From: Streptomyces sp. NL15-2K
GTDB taxonomy: Bacteria; Actinomycetota; Actinomycetes; Streptomycetales; Streptomycetaceae
Assembly (NCBI RefSeq): GCF_030551255.1
Contig: NZ_CP130630.1
Span: forward strand, 8,413,501-8,477,500
Length of the DNA: 64,000 nucleotides
Direction of reading: 5' to 3'
This document shows positions 52,213 to 60,436 of this stretch, in pieces. Each line of letters begins with the position of its first letter. Position 1 is the first letter of the stretch. The translations under genes and the position numbers were made by a program. Under the pieces are notes generated by a model. The model did no database searches and was not told where the DNA came from. It was given only the letters and a program-made list of their open reading frames with translations.

Positions 52213-54986
52213 CCGACAGCCCCGTCACCGGACCGGTCCACGGCACCTGGGAGCCGGAGCCGGCCGCCCGCTGGGAGGACGCCTTCCTCAGCGGCAACGG
52301 CCACCACGGCACCCTTGTGTTCGGTGACCCGAACGACGAACGCGTCATCGTCACCCACCACACCCTGGTCCGCCCGAACGGCTCGGAGCACGCCCGTCCG
52401 CCCCAGCTGGCCGCCGAACTCCCCGCGCTGCAGGACCGGTTGCTGGCCGGAGAGCCGACGGCCGCCGAGACCTTCACCGACGGCCGCGACCTCCAGTGGG
52501 TGCAGCCCTTCCACCCGGCCTTCCAGATACGGCTGCGCGCGACCCGGCCCGCCGCACCTCGCCGGTACCGCCGCTTCGTCGACTTCACCACCGGCGTCGC
52601 GACGGCGGAGTGCGAGGGCTTCAGCAGCCGGGTCTTCGTCTCGCGCGCCGACGACGTGATCGTCCACCACCTCTCGGCACCGGACCTGGACATCGCCCTC
52701 GACCACCGGCTCCCGGGCGCGCCCCACGACCTCGCCGTCGGCCACGGAGCCGTCCTCACCCCCGAGGGCGCCCTGCTCACGCTGCGCGCCCGCTACCCCG
52801 GCAGCGACCGCGCGTACACCGGAGTGACGCTCGTCGTGGTCACCGGCGGCAGTACGTCGCTCACGCCCCCCGGCCTACGGGTCACCGGCGCGAAGTCCGT
52901 CCTGCTGCTCACCCGCGTCATGCGCCACACGAGCGGGGCAGCCGCACGCCACACGGGCGTGGCGGCCCTGCACCGCTTGGACGGGGCGGCCGCAAACGCG
53001 GAGGGGTCGGCGGTGAGTCACGCGGGCGGGTCGGCGGTGAGTCACGCGGACGGGTCGGCGGTGAGTCACGCGGGCGGGTCGGCGGTGAGTCACGCGGGCG
53101 GGTCGGCGGTGAGCCCCGCGGGCGGGCCGGCGGTGAGCCCCGCGGGCGGGCCGGCGGTGAGCCCCGCGGGCGGGCCGACCGTAAGCCCCGCGGACGGGTC
53201 GGCGGTGAGCCCCGCGGACGGGTCGGCGGTAAGCCCCGCGGACGGGCCGACCGTAAGCCCCGCGGACAGGCCGACCGCAAGCCACTCGGACCGCCCGGCC
53301 GCCCAAGAGCCGGACGCCCTCGCCCACGCCCGCGCCCTCGGCGACCTGCTCCCGGACGACGAGGACCCGTACGCCGGCCTCCTGGCCCGCCACACCGCCC
53401 TCCACCGCACCGCCTACGAGCGCGCGACCCTCGACCTGGACGCCGACCCCGCCGAACGCGCCCTCCCCGGCTCGGAGCTGCTCGGCCACCCCGACAGCCC
53501 CGCCCTCCTGGAGCGCCTCTTCGCCGCCGGCCGCTACCACCTCCTGTCGGCCTCCGGAATGCTCCCGCCCCGCCTCGTCGGCCTGTGGACCGGCGACTGG
53601 AACACGGCCTGGTCGGGGGCCTTCACCAACGACGCCAACCTCAACCTCCAGACGGCCTCAGCAGCGGCCGCCGCACTCCCCGAAGTCACCGAGGCCCTGG
53701 CCTCGCTGATTCACCGCCAGCTGGACGACTGGAGCGAGAACGCCCGTGCCGTCTTCGGCGCCCGCGGCGTCGTCGCGCCCGCGCACACCGACGGTGAGTC
53801 CGGGCTGACGTACCACTTCAGTCGCGAATACCCGCTCCACCTGTGGACCGCCGGCGCCGACTGGCTGCTCAAGCCCCTCGTCGACCACGACGAGACCCGC
53901 GGCGAACGCGACCCGCGCACCGCCCACGCTCTCGCCCGAGTCGCCCTGTTCTACGAGGACTTCCTCACCCGCACCGACGAGGACGGCCACCTGGTCGTCG
54001 TCCCCTCCTACTCGCCCGAGAACCGCCCGGCGAACGCGAGCTGGGGCGCGATCAACGCGGCCATGGACCTCTCCGCCGCCCGGCACGCCCTGCTCACCGC
54101 CGCCGAGTACCACCCGGACCTGGCGGACCGCTGGCGTGCCCTGGCCGACCGGCTCCCGCCCCACCGGATCAACGCCGACGGCGCCCTCGCCGAATGGGCC
54201 CGGCCCGGACTCGACGACACCTACGACCACCGCCACCTCAGCCACCTCTACGGCGTCTGGCCACTCGACGAGATCACCCCGTACGACACCCCGGACCTAG
54301 TGCCCCGACAGGCAACGTTCGCCCCGTCGCGACGCCCGGCACGCTCCCCCACTGCCCTAAAGGCGTGGGAGGTGCCCCCACTCGCCGCACCGGCCGAAAG
54401 CCCAAGTACGTCCAGTACGAAAGCTTTCGGCCGGCACGCCGAGAGCACGCACCGGACGCCGCTCCTCAACGGGCAAACGTTGCCTGCCGGGGCACTAGCC
54501 GCAGCCGCCCACCGCGCCCTCGAACTCCGCGGCCCCGAGAACGACTCGGCCCACGGCCACCTCCACCACGCCCTCGTCGCGGCCCGGCTGCGCGACGGCC
54601 AACGGGTCGCGCACGCCCTCGGCCAGGTGCTCAAGGGCGACTTCTTCCACGCCTCCCTGATGAGCTCCCACTACCCGGACCGCGACGTCTACAACGCGGA
54701 CGCCGCCCACGCCCTGCCCGCCGTGCTCATCGAGATGCTCGTGCAGTCGACGCCGGACCGGCTGGTACTGCTGCCCGCGCTTCCGACGGCGTACCCGAAG
54801 GGCGAACTGCACGGAATCCGCACCCGGTTCGGGGCCGGGATCGACCTGACCTGGAGCCCGCACGAAGCGACCGCGGTCGTCCGCCCCACGCGCACCCACC
54901 GCATCGAGCTCCGGACTTCCTCCGGCGCCGAACCGCTCGACCTCGTCGCCGGAGAAGAACGCGTCCTCGCCCTGAGGACGTGGTAA
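52209..54986 (+). CDS. GH95 alpha-L-fucosidase with two inserted sequences
   Basis: A 925-residue GH95-family protein, cytoplasmic by lack of signal peptide. Family features are WEDAFLSGNGHHGTLVFG at the start, GLWTGDWNTAWSGAFTNDANLN, PENRPANASWGA and HLSHLYGVWP. Two foreign stretches are obvious. Residues 266-361 are twelve 8-residue repeats (GGSAVSHA/GGPAVSPA). Residues 697-762 come from an in-frame 198-bp element between TPDL and AAAAHRAL. Without the latter the protein reads straight through. Enzymes of this family remove alpha-1,2-fucose from xyloglucan side chains. Activity of this copy is uncertain. Confidence 0.83.
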   Translation: MTDSPVTGPVHGTWEPEPAARWEDAFLSGNGHHGTLVFGDPNDERVIVTHHTLVRPNGSEHARPPQLAAELPALQDRLLAGEPTAAETFTDGRDLQWVQPFHPAFQIRLRATRPAAPRRYRRFVDFTTGVATAECEGFSSRVFVSRADDVIVHHLSAPDLDIALDHRLPGAPHDLAVGHGAVLTPEGALLTLRARYPGSDRAYTGVTLVVVTGGSTSLTPPGLRVTGAKSVLLLTRVMRHTSGAAARHTGVAALHRLDGAAANAEGSAVSHAGGSAVSHADGSAVSHAGGSAVSHAGGSAVSPAGGPAVSPAGGPAVSPAGGPTVSPADGSAVSPADGSAVSPADGPTVSPADRPTASHSDRPAAQEPDALAHARALGDLLPDDEDPYAGLLARHTALHRTAYERATLDLDADPAERALPGSELLGHPDSPALLERLFAAGRYHLLSASGMLPPRLVGLWTGDWNTAWSGAFTNDANLNLQTASAAAAALPEVTEALASLIHRQLDDWSENARAVFGARGVVAPAHTDGESGLTYHFSREYPLHLWTAGADWLLKPLVDHDETRGERDPRTAHALARVALFYEDFLTRTDEDGHLVVVPSYSPENRPANASWGAINAAMDLSAARHALLTAAEYHPDLADRWRALADRLPPHRINADGALAEWARPGLDDTYDHRHLSHLYGVWPLDEITPYDTPDLVPRQATFAPSRRPARSPTALKAWEVPPLAAPAESPSTSSTKAFGRHAESTHRTPLLNGQTLPAGALAAAAHRALELRGPENDSAHGHLHHALVAARLRDGQRVAHALGQVLKGDFFHASLMSSHYPDRDVYNADAAHALPAVLIEMLVQSTPDRLVLLPALPTAYPKGELHGIRTRFGAGIDLTWSPHEATAVVRPTRTHRIELRTSSGAEPLDLVAGEERVLALRTW
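53004..53291. repeat. 24-bp tandem repeat, 12 copies, inside GH95
   Basis: Units of GGGTCGGCGGTGAGTCACGC-GGGC type, 24 bp each, stay in frame and encode G-[GS/GP]-x-x-V-S-[HP]-A. The left half favours SHA units and the right half SPA units, so the array grew by local duplication. It falls between the N-terminal beta domain and the helical barrel, probably on the surface. Confidence 0.9.
54297..54498. mobile_element. MITE-like element inserted in frame in GH95
   Basis: CTAG at 54,297-54,300 and 54,495-54,498 bracket 194 bp. Its ends are 24-bp inverted repeats with two mismatches (TGCCCCGACAGGCAACGTT... at 54,301-54,324 against 54,471-54,494). An internal hairpin (GGCCGAAAGC...GCTTTCGGCC) is also present. 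Element plus one CTAG is 198 bp, exactly 66 sense codons. Removing it restores a continuous GH95 sequence. No coding capacity of its own. Confidence 0.85.
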
Positions 54987-55024
54987 CTCCCCCCGCATTT
55001 CCCCCCACCCATGGAAGGGACACC

Positions 55025-55738
55025 ATGGCAACACGCACACTGAGCCGGATCAGCAAGATCCTGCTGCCCCCGGCCCTCGCGCTCGGCGTCACCGTCGGCC
55101 TGGCCTCCGCCCCCGCCTCGGCCGCCGTCTGGAACTCCTGCGACCAGTGGGGCAACACCAGCCTGAACGGCTACACGCTCTACAACAACATCTGGGGCTC
55201 CGGCGCCGGCAGCCAGTGCATCTGGGCCAACTCCGGCACCAACTGGGGCGTCTGGGCCGACCACCCCAACACCGGCGGCATCAAGTCCTACCCCAACTCC
55301 AAGAAGGTGATCAACAAGACGATCACCTCGCTCGGCTCGCTCTCCAGCAGCTACAACGTCACGGTCCCGTCGTCCGGCGCGTACAACACGTCCTACGACA
55401 TCTGGGACACGGACTACGACTACGAGATCATGCTCTGGGTCAACTACAACGGGGCCGTCGGCCCGCTGGGCACCTCGCAGGGCAACGTGACCCTCGGCGG
55501 CCACAGCTGGACCGTCTACAAGGGCAACAACGGAGCGAACGAGGTCTTCTCGTTCCTGCGGACGTCCGACTCCAACTCCGGCACCGTCAACATCCTGCCG
55601 ATCCTGAAGTGGATCAAGGACACCAAGAAGTGGATGGGCAACGAGACCATCGGTGACGTCCAGTTCGGCTACGAGGTCACCTCGTCGTCCGGCGGCCTGG
55701 ACTTCACCACGAACAACCTCACCGTCAGCAGCAGTTGA
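55025..55738 (+). CDS. Secreted GH12 endoglucanase/xyloglucanase
   Basis: A 237-residue GH12 beta-jelly-roll enzyme. The signal peptide ends at ASA-A (about residue 34). The nucleophile is E134 in YEIMLW, and the acid/base E217 in FGYEVTS. There is no carbohydrate-binding module. The ATG has GGAAGGGA at 5 nt. It ends the rightward operon. GH12 members cut cellulose, mixed glucan or xyloglucan; the neighbours favour xyloglucan. Confidence 0.9.
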   Translation: MATRTLSRISKILLPPALALGVTVGLASAPASAAVWNSCDQWGNTSLNGYTLYNNIWGSGAGSQCIWANSGTNWGVWADHPNTGGIKSYPNSKKVINKTITSLGSLSSSYNVTVPSSGAYNTSYDIWDTDYDYEIMLWVNYNGAVGPLGTSQGNVTLGGHSWTVYKGNNGANEVFSFLRTSDSNSGTVNILPILKWIKDTKKWMGNETIGDVQFGYEVTSSSGGLDFTTNNLTVSSS

Positions 55739-55743
55739 GCGAC

Positions 55744-55774
55744 AGCCCGAGCCGGCGCCGAGCCGGCTCGGGCT
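55744..55774. terminator. Bidirectional terminator between GH12 and GH36
   Basis: AGCCCGAGCCGGC (55,744-55,756) and its exact complement (55,762-55,774) with a 5-nt loop fill the 43-bp gap between the two convergent stops. Confidence 0.85.
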
Positions 55775-55781
55775 CCCTGCT

Positions 55782-57911
55782 CTACGCGCCTGGGACGAGC
55801 CGGACCAGCAGAACGCCGGGCGTGCGCGGCAGCGACACCCGCAGTCCGTCCCCGTCCCAGGCCGCCGAGCCGGCGACCGGCGCGGACGGGTGCAGGATCT
55901 CCGCACGGACGTCCTTGCCCAAGCCCTCCATGGGCAGGTGGAGTTCCGGCTCACCGCCGCGCCGCCACACCGAGACGTACGACGGACCGCCCGGCACCCT
56001 CATCCCCAGTGCCAGCCACTCGTCCGTCCACCCCGGCAGACCGAGCGGCCAGAACGGCACGGCCTTCCCGAGATCCCCCCGGATGGCCCTGTACGCGCCC
56101 ACCGCGTCCCGTACCAGACCGAGCTGGTGTTCCGACATCCGGTCCAGATGGCCGGACAGATGGATCCGCCCCAGCAGCGCACCGCCCAGCGTGAAGGTGA
56201 TCAGGTCGTCGTCGAAGGCGGGCTGCGGGTAGGCCCAGACGGCGCCCTGCTCCGGCGGGACCGCCGTCGGAGCCGCCGCGGCGATGGCCGGGTAGCGCAG
56301 CGGATCCTGCTGGTCGCTGGTGGACTGGAGCTGGGCGACGGCGAGTGTGGCCCCGTCCATCCGCATGCCGCCCGAGGCGCAGTTCTCCACGACCAGCCCC
56401 GGATGCCGGTCAAGGAGCTCGGACAGCCAGTCCAGATACGCCTGGGCATGGCCGAGCAGCCCGGCCCCCGGCGCGATGTCCCCGTCGGTACAGGTGCCCG
56501 GATCGACCACGATGTTGTAGTCCAGCTTGAGGTAGCCCACGCCCCAGTCGCCGACGATCCGGTCCACCGTCTTGTCGAGGTGGGCGCGGGCGGCCGGGTG
56601 CCGCAGATCGAGCTGGTGACGGCCCTGTTCGGCGAGGCGCACGCCGTCGCGGCGGAAGAAGGCCTCCGGGGGGAGGGCCGACGCGACCGGGCTGCGCACG
56701 CCGACGACCTCGGGCTCCAGCCACAGCCCGGGCACCATGCCGCGCTCCCGGATCCGGTCCAGGACCGCCCGGAGCCCGCCGCCCGGAAAGCGGCGCGGCG
56801 AGGGCAGCCACTCGCCGACGCTGTCCCACCAGCCCTCGGTGTCGTCGTCGTACCAGCCGGAGTCGATGCAGAAGTACTCCGCCCCGGCCGCCGCCGCCGC
56901 GTCGATCAGCGGCAGGAGTTTCTCGGTCGTCGGGTCGCCCATCAGGGTGTTCATGTAGTCGTTGAAGACGACGGGAAGCCCCTCGTGGTCGGGGTGCGGG
57001 CGGCGCACGGCACGGCGGTACGAGGTCAGCGCGCCCATCGCGTCGTCGAACCCGGAACCGAGGGCCACCACCCCCGGCACGGTCGTGAACTCCGCGCCCG
57101 GCGCGAGCCGGACCCGCCACTGGTGCTCCGCGTCCGTGGGGCCGTTCAGCGCCAGGTACGTGCCGTGCGCGCGTTCGCCCAGGTCCCAGCGCCAGCCGGC
57201 CGGGGACTCGACCTGCCACAGCCACGTCCGGCCGCCGCCGCGTTCCGTGACCGCCCCCATGGCCAGATGACCGTCGGTCGGCCAGCTGCCGCGCCCGGTG
57301 AGGACGAGGGCGGCCCGGCTGTCGTGCTGGTGGGCGCCTACGTTGATGTCGGCGACCGTGTCGCGCAGCGGCTCGGCGTACCAGCGGCACTCGGCGAGCC
57401 AGTCGTTGCGCGCCCGGTACACGTCCAGGGCGTCGGGGGAGGGCAGGCCGCCGAGCAGCAGGCTGCTGACGGACTGGACGACCAGGGGCCGCGTGCCGTC
57501 GTTGCGGAGGCGGACGCGGGAGCGGAGCACGGGCAGGCCGGTGGGGGAGGTCAGCTCGACGAAGGCCGTCAACCCGGTCTCGGGGTCGTGGAGTTCGACG
57601 GTCAGCCACTCCCGGTCGGCGCGGCTGCCGCTGAGGTGGTCCCGGTATCTCAGCCGCGAACCGAAGGCCGTGCCGGTGAAGCGCGGGCCGGACCAGCCGC
57701 TGCCGTGGCCGAGGGCGGTCAGTTCGAGGAGGGGGAGGGTGGATTCCGGGCCCACCGGCGATGAAGGCTCACCTGGACGGGCCAGCCGGACCAGCCGCAG
57801 CGTGCCGTCCGCCGCGGTGGTGAACTCGGCCTCCAGCGCCGTATGACCCCAACTGAACGTGAACTGTCGGTCGTTGGAGGCCTTGCGCGCCGAATCCGCC
57901 GTACCGGTCAA
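55782..57911 (-). CDS. GH36 alpha-galactosidase
   Basis: A 709-residue GH36 enzyme. The N-terminal beta-supersandwich is followed by the catalytic barrel with the nucleophile in YLKLDYN (D464) and the acid/base aspartate in TSDQQDPLRY. A C-terminal beta domain closes it. No signal peptide. The TTG at 57,911 has GAGGGGG 6 nt upstream and is preferred. The ATG at 57,959 has none and touches the operator. It is divergent from the LacI gene and shares its twin operators, so it is probably induced by alpha-galactosides. Confidence 0.87.
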   Translation of the reverse strand: MTGTADSARKASNDRQFTFSWGHTALEAEFTTAADGTLRLVRLARPGEPSSPVGPESTLPLLELTALGHGSGWSGPRFTGTAFGSRLRYRDHLSGSRADREWLTVELHDPETGLTAFVELTSPTGLPVLRSRVRLRNDGTRPLVVQSVSSLLLGGLPSPDALDVYRARNDWLAECRWYAEPLRDTVADINVGAHQHDSRAALVLTGRGSWPTDGHLAMGAVTERGGGRTWLWQVESPAGWRWDLGERAHGTYLALNGPTDAEHQWRVRLAPGAEFTTVPGVVALGSGFDDAMGALTSYRRAVRRPHPDHEGLPVVFNDYMNTLMGDPTTEKLLPLIDAAAAAGAEYFCIDSGWYDDDTEGWWDSVGEWLPSPRRFPGGGLRAVLDRIRERGMVPGLWLEPEVVGVRSPVASALPPEAFFRRDGVRLAEQGRHQLDLRHPAARAHLDKTVDRIVGDWGVGYLKLDYNIVVDPGTCTDGDIAPGAGLLGHAQAYLDWLSELLDRHPGLVVENCASGGMRMDGATLAVAQLQSTSDQQDPLRYPAIAAAAPTAVPPEQGAVWAYPQPAFDDDLITFTLGGALLGRIHLSGHLDRMSEHQLGLVRDAVGAYRAIRGDLGKAVPFWPLGLPGWTDEWLALGMRVPGGPSYVSVWRRGGEPELHLPMEGLGKDVRAEILHPSAPVAGSAAWDGDGLRVSLPRTPGVLLVRLVPGA

Positions 57912-57959
57912 GGTGGTCCCCCTCGTGAATCCCTCGTTACGGTCTCTTGACGACCGCAT

Positions 57960-57973
57960 TGTGACCGGTCACA
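57960..57973. promoter_or_regulatory. LacI operator, left copy
   Basis: TGTGACCGGTCACA, a perfect 14-bp palindrome, lies in the short GH36-lacI gap, 9 bp before the LacI ATG. Confidence 0.75.
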
Positions 57974-57981
57974 ATCCTGGC

Positions 57982-59016
57982 ATGAATGTGACCGGTCACA
58001 CAAGGCGCCCGGCGAGCATCAGGGATGTAGCGACCGCGGCCGGGGTCTCGTACCAGACCGTCTCCCGGGTGATCAACGGCCATCCCAGCGTCAAGCCGTC
58101 CACCCGGGAACGGGTGCTCGCGGCCATCGACGAGCTGGGCTTCCGCCGCAACGCCACCGCGCTCGCCCTGGCCAGCGGGCGCAGCAGGGCCGTGACCGTC
58201 CTCACCGCCAACACCACCCACTACGGCTACGCCTCCATCCTCCAGGGCATCGAGGAGGCCGCCCGCGCCGAGTCCTACGCGGTCGGGATCGGCGTCCTCG
58301 AATCGGCCGACGAGGCCGCGGTCGCCGCCGAGGTGCAGCGGGCCGCGGACGCGGGCGGCGGGCTGATCGTGATCGCCTACGATCCGGCCGGTGTACGGGC
58401 CCTGGGCGCCGTCCCCGCCGAACTGCCGGTCGTCGGCGTCGTCGAGACCCCCGCGAGCCCACCCGCCCCGGGTCGCCCCTGGGTGTGGACCGACGACCGC
58501 GAGGCCGCCTACGAGGCGACCCGCCATCTGCTCGCCCTCGGCCACCGGACCGTGCACTACGTCGCCATACCGTCCAGCACCCGCCGCACCAGCGCCCGCA
58601 CCACCGGCTGGCGGCAGGCGCTCAAGGAGGCGGGAGCACCCGAACCCCGTCCCGTACAGGGCAGTTGGGGCCCGGCCGGCGGCCACGCGGCCGGCCTGAA
58701 GCTGGCGCGGGACCCGGCCGTCACCGCGATCCTGTGCGGCAACGACGACCTCGCGCTCGGCGTGCTGCGCGCCCTGCACGAGACCGGCCGGTCCGTCCCC
58801 GGCGAGGTCAGCGTGGCCGGGTTCGACGACGCCCCGCACTCCGCCTATCTGACCCCGTCGCTGACGACCGTACGTCTGGACTTCACCGGCCTCGGACGGG
58901 CCGCGTTCGCCCTGCTGCACGGCGTCCTGGAGGAGTCCGCGCAGATCGCCCCGCACCCCGTCTCCGTACCGGAGCTGGTGGTGCGGGAGAGCTCGGGGCC
59001 GCCGCCCTCCCGGTGA
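57982..59016 (+). CDS. LacI family transcriptional regulator
   Basis: A 344-residue LacI-type repressor. The DNA-binding helix-turn-helix is SIRDVATAAGVSYQTVSRVINGHPSV (residues 12-37 region), the hinge ATALALASGRS, and then a periplasmic-binding-like effector domain follows. The ATG 57,982 gives the family-typical start. There is no ribosome site, and the second operator copy covers codons 2-7, so repression of its own gene is very likely. It is divergent from GH36 and followed by a sugar importer operon. Confidence 0.9.
   Translation: MNVTGHTRRPASIRDVATAAGVSYQTVSRVINGHPSVKPSTRERVLAAIDELGFRRNATALALASGRSRAVTVLTANTTHYGYASILQGIEEAARAESYAVGIGVLESADEAAVAAEVQRAADAGGGLIVIAYDPAGVRALGAVPAELPVVGVVETPASPPAPGRPWVWTDDREAAYEATRHLLALGHRTVHYVAIPSSTRRTSARTTGWRQALKEAGAPEPRPVQGSWGPAGGHAAGLKLARDPAVTAILCGNDDLALGVLRALHETGRSVPGEVSVAGFDDAPHSAYLTPSLTTVRLDFTGLGRAAFALLHGVLEESAQIAPHPVSVPELVVRESSGPPPSR
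57987..58000. promoter_or_regulatory. LacI operator, right copy inside lacI codons 2-7
   Basis: An exact second copy of TGTGACCGGTCACA, centred 27 bp from the first. It encodes part of NVTGHT in the regulator's own N-terminus. Confidence 0.75.
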
Positions 59017-59080
59017 ACACCCCACGAGCACAGCTGATGCGAGTCCTGCCCCTGAACCGCTCGTTCTTGAAAGGCACGTG

Positions 59081-60412
59081 ATGAAGACAAGAGCTCTCCC
59101 CGCCCTGGCGCTGATATGCGCCCTCGGCCTGGCCGCCACCGCGTGCAGCGACCCCACGGCCTCGGACTCCGGCGATTCGGGTACGGACGCGAAGCAGACG
59201 GCCGTCGACCCCACCGCCCGCCTCGACGGCGTGAAGCTGACCATGTGGACCGCGCAGAACACGGTCACCGCGCCCAAGCAGGTCATCGACGCCTTCAAGA
59301 AGGCCACCGGCGCCACGGTCGAGACCCAGGCGATCCCGGACCTGTACGAGACGAACGTGCCGACCAAGCTGGCCTCCGGCGACCGCCCCGACCTGATGTT
59401 CTGGCAGCCGTCCATCTCCACGCTGCCCTTCATCCAGCCGCAGCAGAACCTCCTCACCCTCGACGGGGAGGAGTGGGTCTCCAAGCTCGGCGGCACCGAG
59501 CGCTCGCTCGGCGTCATCGACGGCAAGCGGTACGCGGCGATCGTCACCAGCCCCGCCATGCTCGGCGTCTACTACAACAAGGACGTCTTCAAGCAGGCCG
59601 GGATCACCGAGCAGAACTTCCCGAAGTCGTACGACGAGCTCCTCCAGCTCGGCCGGACCGTCACGGACAAGACCGACGCGGCCGGCTTCTACGAGGCCGG
59701 CGGCGACAAGTGGCCCCTGCAGTGGCAGATGCAGGTCCAGCTCACCGACCTGGACAAGCAGTGGTGGGCCGACCTGAACGCGAACAAGAAGAAGTGGACC
59801 GACCCGGTCGTCGTCGGCGCCATCAAGAAGTACAAGGAGAAGCTGCTCGACGCCGGCCTCGCCCAGAAGAACTACAAGACGGGCACCTTCACCGGGCAGG
59901 CCGACGCGCTGTGGAAGGGCGAGGCCGGCATGGTCCTCAACGTCACCTCATTCCAGAGCCAGCTCCAGGCCAAGTACTCCACCGCCGAGATCGACAAGAA
60001 GATCGGCTGGTTCCCGATCGCCAACTCCTCCGCGACCGGCCTGTACTCGCCCGACCAGACCAACGGCGTCGTCGCCTTCAAGACCGGCGACGAGAAGCGG
60101 CAGAACGCGGCCCGGCAGTTCATGGCCTTCTGGCTCGGCCCCGACTACGCCGACTACATCAAGGCGATGAAGATCCCCTCCGTGCAGCCGTCCGTGCCCA
60201 CCCCCGACGGGCTTCCGCAGACGTCCAAGGACCAGGTCGCGGCCCTGCCCAAGGCCATCGGGGTCTTCCAGGCCAAGGCGATCGTCGCCCCGGACACGCA
60301 CCTCTACCTCGCCGACATGATCTACGGCAAGAAGAGTCCGCAGCAGGTCGCCCAGGCGATCCAGGACCAGTTCGCGCAGGTGGCCAAGGCCCAGGGCGCG
60401 CCCGGTTTCTAG
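59081..60412 (+). CDS. Sugar ABC transporter substrate-binding lipoprotein
   Basis: A 443-residue CUT1-type binding protein with signal peptide and lipobox TAC (C22 in LAATACSD). The mature domain includes LTMWTAQN, PDLMFWQPS and LGVYYNKDVF. The ATG has GAAAGG at 6 nt. It starts 64 bp after the LacI stop and leads an operon with two permeases and an extracellular glycosidase, so it probably binds a galactose-containing oligosaccharide. Confidence 0.88.
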   Translation: MKTRALPALALICALGLAATACSDPTASDSGDSGTDAKQTAVDPTARLDGVKLTMWTAQNTVTAPKQVIDAFKKATGATVETQAIPDLYETNVPTKLASGDRPDLMFWQPSISTLPFIQPQQNLLTLDGEEWVSKLGGTERSLGVIDGKRYAAIVTSPAMLGVYYNKDVFKQAGITEQNFPKSYDELLQLGRTVTDKTDAAGFYEAGGDKWPLQWQMQVQLTDLDKQWWADLNANKKKWTDPVVVGAIKKYKEKLLDAGLAQKNYKTGTFTGQADALWKGEAGMVLNVTSFQSQLQAKYSTAEIDKKIGWFPIANSSATGLYSPDQTNGVVAFKTGDEKRQNAARQFMAFWLGPDYADYIKAMKIPSVQPSVPTPDGLPQTSKDQVAALPKAIGVFQAKAIVAPDTHLYLADMIYGKKSPQQVAQAIQDQFAQVAKAQGAPGF

Positions 60413-60436
60413 CACCTACGGCAGCGGGGACTTCCG

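Noticed and set aside
53004..53291. Possible CRISPR array
   Set aside because: Units are contiguous 24-bp repeats with no spacers, stay in the GH95 reading frame, and no cas gene is present.
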